Assembly (NCBI GenBank): GCA_963818985.1 | Contig: CAWFUJ010000008.1 | Span: 214,940-278,939, forward strand | Reading direction: 5' to 3' | From: JAFEDN01 sp963818985 | GTDB taxonomy: Bacteria > Pseudomonadota > Gammaproteobacteria > Coxiellales > Coxiellaceae | DNA: 64,000 nt | In this document: positions 55,865 to 64,000 of the stretch, one piece after another | How positions within the stretch are numbered: position 1 is the stretch's first letter | Layout: each line of letters starts with the position of its first letter | The notes under the pieces: generated by a model | Seen by the model: only the letters and a program-made list of their open reading frames with translations | Databases searched by the model: none | Told to the model about the DNA's origin: nothing | Position numbers and translations under genes: made by a program

Positions 55865-57063
55865 AAGAATGCCTGGACGCACTCGTGTGCAATCTGCAGC
55901 CCTTCTTCCGTAAGAACGACAATTGCCTTAAGACCGGAACCGTCTGCGGAGAGCTCCCCTTCTCTATCAATAAGCGTCCGGTTCCTTTCAGGATCCATCT
56001 CCAATCCACACCAGCGCAGGGATGCGCACACCCGCTCTCGGACGAGCGGCGTGTTTTCGCTGATTCCACCCCCAAACACGATTGCGTCCGGTCCGCCGAG
56101 GGCACCGGCATAAGCCCCCACCGCTTTTACTACGCGATAAGAAAACATATCCATTGCTAAGGTGATGCGCGGATCTTTGCCGTAGTCGTTCATCAGAACG
56201 CGTGTATCGAGAGACTTCTCTGAAATTCCTAGAAGGCCGGAGTTCTTGTTCAGTAGCGTCATCACCTCTTCAACCTTCATCTGCTCCTCCCGCATGAGGA
56301 AAGGAATCAAGGCAGGATCGACATCGCCGGAGCGAGTACCCATCATCAACCCCTCGAGTGGCGTGAATCCCATGGTATTGTCGACTGACTTTCCCTTGGC
56401 GATTGCCGTGGCGGAGCAACCGCTCTCCAGATGCAGAGTCACGAGGTTGAGTTCTTGTGGCCGCTTGCCCAAGAGTTGAGCAGCCCTTTCCAGCATGTAG
56501 CGATGGGAAGTTCCGTGAAAGCCAAAACGGCGGATGCCATGCTTCTCCGCGACGGCGGCGGGAATGGCGTAGAGTGATGCAACATCAGGAATGGTTCGAT
56601 GGAATGCCGTATCGAATACGGCGTAGAGCGGAGTCTCGCCCAGCCCGCGTCGAATAGGCTCCAGCAGCTCGAGTGAATTTTTGTTGTGAAGAGGCGCCAG
56701 GCGCTCAAATTCGTGGATCTCGCGCTCTACCTCGGCAGTGATTTTTTCTGCCTGGGTGAAGCGCCTTCCGCCGTGGACAACCCTCACGCCGACACACTGG
56801 ATGTCCTGCTGAACGATATGTTTCTCTCCCTCCAGCCAACGGAGCACGCTCGCTGCGGCTTCACCGTAATCCTTTGCCTGCATCGGCTCTGTATGTACAG
56901 TTTCCTTCCCTTGAAGAACCGATAGGCACGGAGTTTTCCCGATACCCTCTAGAATCACGCTCACTAGTTTCCTGCCCTGGGAAGCAAATTGCTGCTCCGG
57001 CGAGCAGGAGACGACCTCGATCTTTAGCGAATTGCCGCCCGGATTCATCACCAGCACGTTCAT
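55861..57063 (-). CDS. ackA: Acetate kinase (acidobacterial variant)
   Basis: 400 residues of the ASKHA phosphotransferase family, converting acetate and ATP to acetyl phosphate. VGVRVVHGGRRFTQAEKITA holds the substrate Arg, FDTAFHRTIPDVASLYAIPA, GIRRFGFHGTSHRYMLERAA with the active His, GFTPLEGLMMGTRSGDVDPA with the second Arg, and IVFGGGISENTPLVRERVCA are all present. The start NPGGNSLKIEVVS replaces the usual N-x-G-S-S-S-x-K, and HLESGCSATAI replaces H-L-G-N-G-A-S, so the nucleotide loops differ from typical AckA. No phosphotransacetylase is adjacent. A related acyl or sugar-acid kinase role cannot be excluded. Confidence 0.85.
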   Translation of the reverse strand: MNVLVMNPGGNSLKIEVVSCSPEQQFASQGRKLVSVILEGIGKTPCLSVLQGKETVHTEPMQAKDYGEAAASVLRWLEGEKHIVQQDIQCVGVRVVHGGRRFTQAEKITAEVEREIHEFERLAPLHNKNSLELLEPIRRGLGETPLYAVFDTAFHRTIPDVASLYAIPAAVAEKHGIRRFGFHGTSHRYMLERAAQLLGKRPQELNLVTLHLESGCSATAIAKGKSVDNTMGFTPLEGLMMGTRSGDVDPALIPFLMREEQMKVEEVMTLLNKNSGLLGISEKSLDTRVLMNDYGKDPRITLAMDMFSYRVVKAVGAYAGALGGPDAIVFGGGISENTPLVRERVCASLRWCGLEMDPERNRTLIDREGELSADGSGLKAIVVLTEEGLQIAHECVQAFF

Positions 57064-57260
57064 ATGTACAGAGATGCGCCCGGCCCGGGCTGTGCAACGC
57101 CCAAGGGTCGGCTCTCCAAGTACCCGCCTTTGGTTAGAGCCTTTTCACCGTGTGATCTATCTTGGACAGCAAGCTTGACGAAATAAACGCGAACGGCCTG
57201 CCTGCCGCTATCCTTGGCGACCCAATACCGGACCTGCGCATCTACACGCCTGTGAGCCCA

Positions 57261-58238
57261 ATGATTCCCCTTCGCAGTTTTGGCAAAACAGACGTGAAGA
57301 TATCCGCGCTCGGTCTGGGTGGCCACCACCTTGGTGCAGCCAAGGACGAGGCGACTGCGGTGGAAATTGTCACCGTGCAATGGACGGCGGCATCACTTTT
57401 TATGATTGCTGCTGGGAATATAACCGGGGAAAGTCAGAAGACTGGCTGGGTAAAGGGCTTCGCGGTATACGTGATCGCGCCTTCCTCATGACCAAGGTAT
57501 GCACCCACGGGCGGGATGGTTCCCTGGCCATGCAGATGCTCGAGCAGTCACTTCGGCGCTTGCAGACGGACCACCTCGACCTGTGGCAGATTCACGGAGT
57601 GACCTTCCAGAACGATCCCGAGCAATTTATCAGCCCGAACGGCGCGGCTGAGGCGCTGCACAAGGCCCGGCAGCAAGGTAAGGTTCGCTTCGTAGGGCTT
57701 TAGCGGGCATAAGGATCCTGATATCCACCTCGCCATGCTGAATACCGGCTTTCCTTTCGACTCTGTTCAGATGCCGCTCAATCCCTTCGACGCCAACTTC
57801 TTTTCCTTTGAGAAGAAAGTGCTCCCGGTGCTGAATAACCGGGGGATTGCTCCCTTGGGGATGAAGCCCATTGGCGGTCACGGAGAACCGGTGCAGAAAG
57901 GCGTATTTACCGCGGAGGAGTTGCTCCGTTATGCCATGAGCCTACCTGTGGCGACCACTATCTCAGGTGTTTCGGAACTCCCGATCCTCGAACAGAATCT
58001 ACACATCGCTCAAAACTTCACTCCGTTCTCACCGGCAGAGATGAAGGCTTTGTGCGATCGCGCCAAGCCATACGCCGGCGATGGCCGCTTTGAGCTTTAC
58101 AAAACCTCTATCAAGTTTGACAACCCCGAAGCTCGGCTGGCTCATGAGTTTCCTTTAGATATGGAGCAAGTAGAGGTAAAGCAGATGATGTATGCCACCC
58201 AGAACTCGGGCAGGCCTTATCCGCAGGTATCGGAATAA
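57261..58238 (+). pseudogene. Aldo/keto reductase 1, frameshifted
   Basis: An NADPH barrel reductase of about 325 residues. IPLRSFGKTDVKISALGLGG and HHLGA open it. After a shift near 57380: MDGGITFYDCCWEYNRGKSE with the catalytic Asp-x-x-x-x-Tyr, LMTKVCTHGRDGSLAMQMLE with the Lys, and LRRLQTDHLDLWQIHGVTFQ. After a second shift near 57703: HLAMLNTGFPFDSVQMPLNP, ATTISGVSELPILEQNLHIA. The final segment EQVEVKQMMYATQNSG is unusual. No leader peptide is visible. The second reductase follows after 30 bases and is about half identical by eye. Confidence 0.82.
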
Positions 58239-58268
58239 TTCATGCATTGGTAAAAGAGGAATCTTGAA

Positions 58269-59431
58269 GTGAAAACTGTTAACGAAGGCGGCGAAAGCCG
58301 CCGACGTTCTTGAAGGGAGTGGCCATGACTGGCGCAGTTTCCGTGATATCCGCGGCTTCCGCGAAGGGTCAGGCGAATCGAGTCCGGCGGGCAAACTAAT
58401 CCTATTGTGCCTAACGCACCTCAGGAAATGGCGGAGCGGCTGCGGAATTCAAAGTGCCGCAACGCGCCATGGGCAAGACCGGCCTTCAGGTCTCCATTAT
58501 CGGCATGGGTGGTTACCACCTTGGCGCCGCGGCCGGACAACCAGAAGTGAACAACATGGTTGCGAAAGCCCTCGATCACGGGATCAACTTCTTTGACAAC
58601 GCCTGGGAGTATCACAAGGGTGTCAGCGAAGAGCGCGTTGGCACTGCTCTCAAGGGCAAGCGCGATCAAGCAATCGTGATGACCAAGGTCTGCACCCACG
58701 GCCGTAAGAAAGATGTTGCCATGCGGATGCTGGAAGAGTCGTTGACTCGCCTGCAGACGGATCATCTCGACGTATGGCAAGTCCACGAAGTGGTGTACTA
58801 CAACGATCCTGAAAAGTGTTACGAGCCGGATGGTGTTCTCGAGGCGCTTGCCGCGGCCAAGCAGCAAGGCAAGGTTCGCTTCGTAGGCTTCACCGGGCAC
58901 AAGAATCCCTCGATCCATCTCGCGATGCTCAATGGCGGATTTCCGTTTGATACGGTACAGATGCCCTTGAATCCTTTTGACTACAGCTATCGAAGCTTTC
59001 AGCGGGAAGTGCTGCCGGTGGCGGCGCAGCGCGGAATGGCGGTCTTCGGGATGAAAAGCATGGGAGGGTCGGGCGAAATGATCTCGCATGGAGCGCTCAC
59101 TCCCACCGAGGCGCTCATCTTCGCCATGAGCCTGCCTGGAGTTTCGACCACGATCAGCGGCATGGATTCCATGAGCGTGCTGGATCAGAATCTGGAAATC
59201 CTGCGCACTTTCAAGCCGCTCACGGAAGAACAAATCTCCGCGTTGCGCGTTTATGGCAAGCAGTTCGAGGACGGGCGCTATGAGCTCTTCAAGAGCACTG
59301 TCAAATACGACGGTGAGCTGGGGCGCCAACAGCACGACTTACCCCACTACAGCGGACCTTCCCGCGTGACGGACCGAATCACCGGTTGGATCTCAGCGAA
59401 CTGCCAAACAGCGTGCCACCGCGCCATATGA
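58269..59431 (+). pseudogene. Aldo/keto reductase 2 with Tat leader, frameshifted N-terminus
   Basis: A GTG at 58269, eight bases after AGAGGA, opens VKTVNEGGESRRR; with one-base shifts it continues FLKGVAMTGAVSVISAASAK, a twin-arginine signal peptide, then NPIVPNAPQEMAERLRNSK. From 58454 the frame is intact: MGKTGLQVSIIGMGGYHLGA, HGINFFDNAWEYHKGVSEER with the catalytic Asp and Tyr, VMTKVCTHGRKKDVAMRMLE, TRLQTDHLDVWQVHEVVYYN, and VSTTISGMDSMSVLDQNLEI. The Tat leader implies folding with cofactor before export. At least three indels fall in 58310-58455. Oxidises or reduces a carbonyl sugar by inference. Confidence 0.8.
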
Positions 59432-59563
59432 CGCCATGCTGTCTAACGGCACAACAACGGTTACCTTGGGTGCAACCCAAAGCTTCTTAGTACCTTCTCA
59501 CAAGCTTAGTGGTCGGCCTGCCAGTTTTAGACAACAACAAAGTTCGAACGAACTAGAGGAACC

Positions 59564-60553
59564 ATGCCCGCGCTGGTCCTCGTTCGCCACTTCAGATGAG
59601 AGAGGCCGCGACGAATGGTCGAAGGAATTGTGTTGTGGAATGAGCCAAACAATCTTTCGCACTGGAACTTCCAACTCGACCCAGAGTGGAACCGCTTCGC
59701 AGATATGGTGTCGCGATGCGGCGACCGCGATACGGCGTATAAATCCCGACGATGACCATCGTTCTTGGTGGAGTCTCCTCCTGCGACTGCGATTTTCTCC
59801 GGCTCATAGCGCCGCCATGGAGTGCTGGAGTTTGTGGACGCGGTCGGTGTTCATGGCTTCCCACTCGATTGGAATCACTGGCAACTGAATGAATGGCCGG
59901 AGCGAATCGCCGAAGCGAAGTTGGTTACAGGGAAGCCTATCTGGGTAACGGAGGTGGGTGCCTCCTCATTCGGCGCGGAACCGGTACAACTCTATGGTAT
60001 GCAGCGCACGCTTGAGTTGATAGGAAACGAGGTGGAACGCATTCACTGGTACAGTCTCTTCGACTTGCCACCCACCTGGCCCGCAGAGACCCGCCACAAA
60101 GAGGCTGAAGGCTCCTCTTATTACCGGCACTATTACATGGGGCTGCTGAAGCATGATGGCACGCCTAAGCTTGCGGCGGAGCAATTCCCCATCGATGGCA
60201 GCGTGGGTTTGTGCCAGTGGTTCCAATTCGAGGATCCACGCCTTGAACAGGCGGTTTTATGGATGCAGGAACACGGAGTTCGTTATGTGCGCACTGGCCT
60301 CAGCTGGGCTGACTCCTTTCGTCCTGATGCAGAGCGGTGGTTCGACCGTCAGTTGGAAGCGCTGGAGCCCTTTGACGTAGCACTTACCCTTTGCTTTACG
60401 CCCGCGCATCTTGGGCTCGAAGAGCACCACACCAGCCCACCCATGGATAACCAGCAGTTCGCCGATTTCGCCGCGTGGGCCGTTGAGCGCTACGCTCCCA
60501 GATCCGCATCTACGAATGCGATACAGCGCGAGGAGCGCATTGTTGCCGTATGA
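59564..60553 (+). pseudogene. Glycosidase-like TIM-barrel protein, frameshifted
   Basis: Blocks in several frames: VEGIVLWNEPNNLSHWNFQL with a W-N-E-P acid/base motif, IRRINPDMTIVLGGVSSCDC, EFVDAVGVHGFPLDWNHWQL, GKPIWVTEVGASSFGAEPVQ with a probable nucleophile Glu, and RIHWYSLFDLPPTWPAETRH. The C-terminal half is intact (59822-60553), with VRYVRTGLSWADSFRPDAER. The pattern is that of GH-A clan beta-xylosidase-like proteins. Indels lie near 59750, 59760 and 59815. The stop overlaps the next gene's start by four bases, so it belongs to the sugar operon. Confidence 0.7.
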
Positions 60554-61671
60554 GCAAGCACATACTGATCACAGGCGGTGGCGGTTTTGTAGGCTCACAT
60601 CTTGCTGACACTCTTTTGCAACATGGTCACCAAGTGCGCATCCTTGACAACCTCACCCCCCAGGTCCATGGTGAGGGCCGGCCACAATACCTCTCGCCCG
60701 ACGTGGAGCTGGTTATCGGCGATGTGCGCGATCCAAAGAAGATCCGCGAGTCATTGGCGGAGATCGATGTGATTTTTCATTTCGCTGCCACCGTCGGCGT
60801 TGGGCAATCGATGTATGAAATCAGCCGCTACATGAGCGTAAACACCCAAGGCACGGCCGAACTTTTGCAGGCGATACTTGAAGCCAAGCGTAAGCCAGGA
60901 AAGCTAGTCGTCGCCTCCTCGATGTCAATCTACGGAGAGGGCCGCTATGTGTGCTCCAAGTGCAGCCGGGAGGCCGCGCCGCCGGTGCGTCCAGTGGCGC
61001 GGCTCAGAGCCGGAAATTGGGATCTTAATTGCATAACCTGCGGTGGAGTGCTTGTGCCGCGCCCAACCAGCGAGAGCAAGCCTTCGGAAATCAACTCTGT
61101 CTACGCGCTCTCTAAGAGAGACCAGGAAGAACTTTGCTTGATCTACGGACGAACTTACGATCTCCCAGTGACGGCGCTGCGCTTTTTCAATATCTATGGC
61201 ACGCGTCAGGCGCTCTCCAATCCCTATACCGGGGTTGCCGCCATCTTCGCCGCGCGGCTTATCAACGGCCAGGTGCCTCTGGTCTTTGAGGATGGCGAGC
61301 AGATGCGTGACTTCGTCAGCGTACACGACATCGTGCGCGCTAACCTGCTCGCAATGGAGCGGCCGGAATCAAACGGCGAAGTGATCAACATCGGTTCGGG
61401 AAAGCCGATATCCATTCGCGAGGTGGCGGAGTTGCTCGCTCGATCACTGGGCAAGCAGATTAAGCCGGTGATCACGCAAAAGTATCGCGCAGGAGACATT
61501 CGCCACTGTTACGCAGACTTGACCAAGGCGCGGACGCTGCTCGGTTATGAACCACAAGTCACCCACGAACAGGGCTTTCGCGAGCTTGCAGGGTGGCTCC
61601 GGGCGCAGCAAGCGGAAGACAAGGCCGAGACGATGTTGAGCGAGTTGACTGCCTACGGCCTGACGGCGTAG
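60550..61671 (+). CDS. NAD-dependent nucleotide-sugar epimerase/dehydratase with Cys4 insert
   Basis: 373 residues, extended SDR. ILITGGGGFVGSHLADTLLQ is the NAD loop, VIFHFAATVGVGQSMYE, catalytic VASSMSIYGEG (Ser) and NSVYALSKRDQEEL (Tyr185, Lys189). Between them, residues 131-175 form an insertion with C135-x2-C138 and C161-x2-C164, like a zinc ribbon, seen in a subset of UDP-glucose-epimerase-like proteins. The C-terminal part has ALRFFNIYGTRQALSNPYTG and MRDFVSVHDIVRANLLAMER. It probably modifies a nucleotide sugar for the downstream enzymes. Overlaps the glycosidase by four bases. Confidence 0.9.
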   Translation: MSKHILITGGGGFVGSHLADTLLQHGHQVRILDNLTPQVHGEGRPQYLSPDVELVIGDVRDPKKIRESLAEIDVIFHFAATVGVGQSMYEISRYMSVNTQGTAELLQAILEAKRKPGKLVVASSMSIYGEGRYVCSKCSREAAPPVRPVARLRAGNWDLNCITCGGVLVPRPTSESKPSEINSVYALSKRDQEELCLIYGRTYDLPVTALRFFNIYGTRQALSNPYTGVAAIFAARLINGQVPLVFEDGEQMRDFVSVHDIVRANLLAMERPESNGEVINIGSGKPISIREVAELLARSLGKQIKPVITQKYRAGDIRHCYADLTKARTLLGYEPQVTHEQGFRELAGWLRAQQAEDKAETMLSELTAYGLTA

Positions 61672-61690
61672 GCGGAAAGGAACGTTGACG

Positions 61691-62785
61691 ATGGGGAGCG
61701 GCGACAGGCGCAACATACTAATCACCGGCGGAGCGGGCTTCATTGGATCGAACCTGGCGGAGCGTCTTCTGCGCCAGTCGAATGCGCACATTCGCATCTT
61801 TGACAATCGCTCCCGTCCAGGGGTGGCGCACAATCTGGAGTGGCTGCGGTCCCTGGCAGAGCCAGGCAGACTAGAGTTTGTTTCAGGAGACGTGCGCGAT
61901 GCCCGCGGTCTCCACGAGGCCGCCCGCGATGTCTCGGAAATTTACCACTTCGCCGCTCAGGTTGCCGTTACCAGTTCCATCGAGGATCCCTGCCACGATT
62001 TCGAGGTGAACGCACGTGGAACCCTCAACGTGCTCGAAGCGGCGCGCCTCTCCGGCCGGAAGCCGTTCATCCTTTTCACTTCGACGAACAAGGTTTACGG
62101 ATCGTTGGAGTCTCTCCAGGTAACCGCAGAAGGAAATCATTACCGGGCTCGAACTCGCGACTTCCGAGGCGTGAACGAAACTGAGCCGCTAGACTTCCAC
62201 TCCCCGTACGGCTGTTCTAAAGGAGCCGCGGACCAGTATGTCAGAGACTACGCTCGCATTTACCGTCTACCTACGGTGGTCTTTCGCATGTCCTGTATTG
62301 CCGGTCCCCGTCAATTCGGCAACGAAGACCAGGGCTGGGTAGCCCACTTTTTCTATTCTGCACTTGGCCACAACCCGATCACTGTCTATGTAAACGGATT
62401 GCAGGTAAGAGATGTGCTTCATGTGGATGATCTGATCGATGCGATGAATGCCGCCCATACCGCGGGTACCTGTTGCTACGGGCAGGTTTATAACGTGGGC
62501 GGAGGCATCGAGCGGGCTGTATCCGTCATAGAGATGCTTCGCATGATCGAAGAGCGAACTGCAAAACGGCTTGATCTTCGGACCTGTGCGGTTCGCCCGG
62601 GTGATCAGCCGCTCTACATATCCGACACATCGAAGTTCGAGTCCCATACTGGCTGGCGGCCGCGACGCTCATTAGCTGAGACCCTGAGCGCGATTCATGA
62701 GTTCTGGAGAACCCATCACACGCAAATCGGCACGGTACGGCAACGCGCAAGAGTTGTGCCCGAACTGGCTGGGGAGGTGGCATGA
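61691..62785 (+). CDS. NAD-dependent epimerase, CDP-paratose 2-epimerase-like
   Basis: 364 residues, extended SDR. NILITGGAGFIGSNLAERLL, YHFAAQVAVTSSIEDPCHDF, FTSTNKVYGSL with the catalytic Thr/Ser position, and LDFHSPYGCSKGAADQYVRD with Tyr-x-x-x-Lys. The latter, with VVFRMSCIAGPRQFGNEDQG and DLIDAMNAAHT, resembles CDP-tyvelose/paratose epimerases. AAGGAAC lies upstream. It follows the first epimerase by 19 bases. Two distinct epimerases in a row suggest stepwise conversion of one activated sugar. Confidence 0.9.
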   Translation: MGSGDRRNILITGGAGFIGSNLAERLLRQSNAHIRIFDNRSRPGVAHNLEWLRSLAEPGRLEFVSGDVRDARGLHEAARDVSEIYHFAAQVAVTSSIEDPCHDFEVNARGTLNVLEAARLSGRKPFILFTSTNKVYGSLESLQVTAEGNHYRARTRDFRGVNETEPLDFHSPYGCSKGAADQYVRDYARIYRLPTVVFRMSCIAGPRQFGNEDQGWVAHFFYSALGHNPITVYVNGLQVRDVLHVDDLIDAMNAAHTAGTCCYGQVYNVGGGIERAVSVIEMLRMIEERTAKRLDLRTCAVRPGDQPLYISDTSKFESHTGWRPRRSLAETLSAIHEFWRTHHTQIGTVRQRARVVPELAGEVA

Positions 62786-64000
62786 GATATGCACTGGTCA
62801 ATCCCTACTGGAGCTTCGAGGGCTCTACTTACTTCGGCTGCACCGCGCCGCATTTTCCGCTCGAGCTCCTCTCCGCAAGAGAAGTACTGCGCTCGGCAGG
62901 CCATCAGGTCGTTTTAATAGATGCGTTCATGGAAGGCCTCACGCCGGCGCAAGTTCGCCGGCGCCTCGACCGGTTTGCAGAGGATTTTCTAGTTATTCCG
63001 ACGGCCCCGTCCTATCTGTTCTGGCGGTGCCCTCAGCCTGAGTTACGTATCCCTCGCAACTGGATCGCAGCGCTCGGCCGGCGATCGGCCAAGGTTATCG
63101 TGATTGGTCCTCATGGTTCGGTAACGCCGTTGGTTACATTATTAAAAACGGGAGCCGACGTGGCCTTACGCGGCGAACCTGACCAGACGCTGCCACAACT
63201 CGCCACCGTGCCCTGGGAGATGATTCCTGGCTGCTGCTGGCATGATGCTGCCGGTACCTACCGCTCCGCGCCCGGGTTGGGTGTAACCGATATGCGCGCC
63301 ATCGGGACACTCGATTACTCCGACTATCCAGTCGAGCATCACGCTCACATGCACCATATCTTTCCTGGCAATGGCGCCGATCATCTGCGCCGGGGTGCGG
63401 AGGTGGAGTTTGCTCGCGGCTGCCCGTACTCTTGTACATTCTGTAACAAGACTCTTTTCCGCAACAAGTATCGCGAGCGCGAACTCTCTGCCGTGATGAG
63501 TGAAATCGATCAGCTTATTGCCCGCGGTGTCGACTACATTTATTTTATTGACGAAATCTTCGGCGTAGGCAATCAGGTGCGGCGACTGCTGGAAGAAATC
63601 GCCCGGCGCCCCGTCTCCATCGGATTCCAATCACGGATCGATCTTTGGAATGAGGAGACGTTCGGCCTTCTTGGGCAGGCCCATTGTGTCTCATTCGAGT
63701 GCGGCATCGAATCGCTTACCGAAGAGGGCCGCAACGAAATGAATAAGAATTGCCGTCTGACCACGGACGCATCGCAGAGCTGCTCATCGCTGCCCGGCAA
63801 CGGATTCCATGGGTTCAAGCCAATCTCATCAAAACAGCGAAGGATGATCCAGCCGTGGTAGCTGCATGGCAACAACGCCTCAAAGGAGAAGGCGTCTGGG
63901 TGAGCGAACCGGTTCCTATGTTCCCCTTTCCTGGCAGTCCGCAATATGTTGAGACCTTCGGCGCTCAGCCGGATGACAATGCGTGGGAGCGCGCACACTC
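62782..64000 (+). CDS. B12-binding-type radical SAM enzyme, runs off the edge
   Basis: The N-terminal 150 residues form a cobalamin-binding-type Rossmann domain (MRYALVNPYWSFEGSTYFGC, LRSAGHQVVLIDAFMEGL, KVIVIGPHGSVTPLVTLLKT). FARGCPYSCTFCNKTLFRNK supplies C214, C218 and C221 of the radical SAM cluster. IYFIDEIFGVG and GFQSRIDLWNEETFGLLGQA continue the barrel. One base is missing near 63766; after it RIAELLIAARQRIPWVQANL continues and reaches the right edge with the gene unfinished. It overlaps the epimerase by four bases (ATGA). From memory it resembles a radical SAM subfamily (TIGR04295) found in such sugar clusters; substrate unknown. Confidence 0.85.

Noticed and set aside
58421..59335. 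304-codon minus-strand frame opposite aldo/keto reductase 2
   Set aside because: Antisense shadow of a gene with conserved catalytic motifs; the frame itself has no recognisable domain.
34735..64000. Large acidobacterial island transferred into the gammaproteobacterium
   Set aside because: It begins mid-gene in two opposed genes, has no right boundary in the window, no integration signs, and contains ordinary housekeeping-type content. A chimera is simpler.

Overview
The window is two unrelated genomes joined at about position 34,752. Bases 1 to about 34,752 are AT-rich and come from a gammaproteobacterium. A Legionellales/Coxiellaceae-type lineage is inferred from the LetA/GacA-like regulator, CsiV, Rpn proteins, YadGH, FabV and a membrane-anchored RRM protein. 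Bases from about 34,753 to 64,000 are GC-rich and look like Acidobacteriota (Terriglobia-like). The signs are B3 metallo-beta-lactamase, UdgX, DUF892/DUF6496 stress proteins, HTH proteins of the 'WKDIALYLGKGVRTVQRWE' type, Tat-exported sugar enzymes and a CheB-CheR-PAS fusion. At the join a citrate synthase gene stops inside its conserved GPLHG motif and an oppositely oriented acidobacterial gene stops at the same point. An assembly or library chimera is much more likely than natural transfer.

Left half. It begins with a partial RND efflux adaptor gene, tRNA-Arg(CCT), a 105-bp palindrome and fumC. A GT39-type membrane glycosyltransferase, a broken methyltransferase-TPR gene, broken fabV, and an RRM-yadG-yadH operon follow. 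Then come a pterin dehydratase, trmB, tRNA-Gly(CCC), mutY-yggX and tRNA-Phe(GAA). The last 44 bases of the tRNA-Phe body recur at 24,357-24,400, bracketing about 12 kb of accessory genes: proline dehydrogenase, Ada, DHA2 pump, LysE exporter, nitronate monooxygenase, GNAT, GFA, secreted GDSL lipase and two alpha/beta hydrolases, plus several gene stumps. This looks like a decayed tRNA-targeted island. Next are an unrecognised gene, an ammonium transporter, and an inverted duplication of a response regulator plus Rpn nuclease/transposase cassette. CsiV, a UMF1-type MFS protein, MltB and the truncated citrate synthase end this half.

Right half. A truncated secreted protein and a gene-poor stretch lead to a B3 metallo-beta-lactamase, DUF1810 and a second MBL-fold hydrolase. 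A PQQ dehydrogenase with a haem-c domain and a Tat-exported hydroxypyruvate-isomerase-like protein follow. A tight minus-strand operon runs udgX, iron permease-like, DUF72, SDR and Gfo/Idh. Next are stress proteins, a signalling block (CheB, HTH, CheB-CheR-PAS, histidine kinase, pseudo-receiver), acetate kinase, and two tandem aldo/keto reductases. The window ends in a plus-strand sugar locus: a glycosidase-like protein, two nucleotide-sugar epimerases and a B12-type radical SAM enzyme cut by the right edge.

Many otherwise well-conserved genes in both halves are broken by one-base indels, several in short runs. The same error pattern on both sides of the join fits poorly polished long-read sequence. 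Genes typed here as pseudogene may therefore be intact in the organism.
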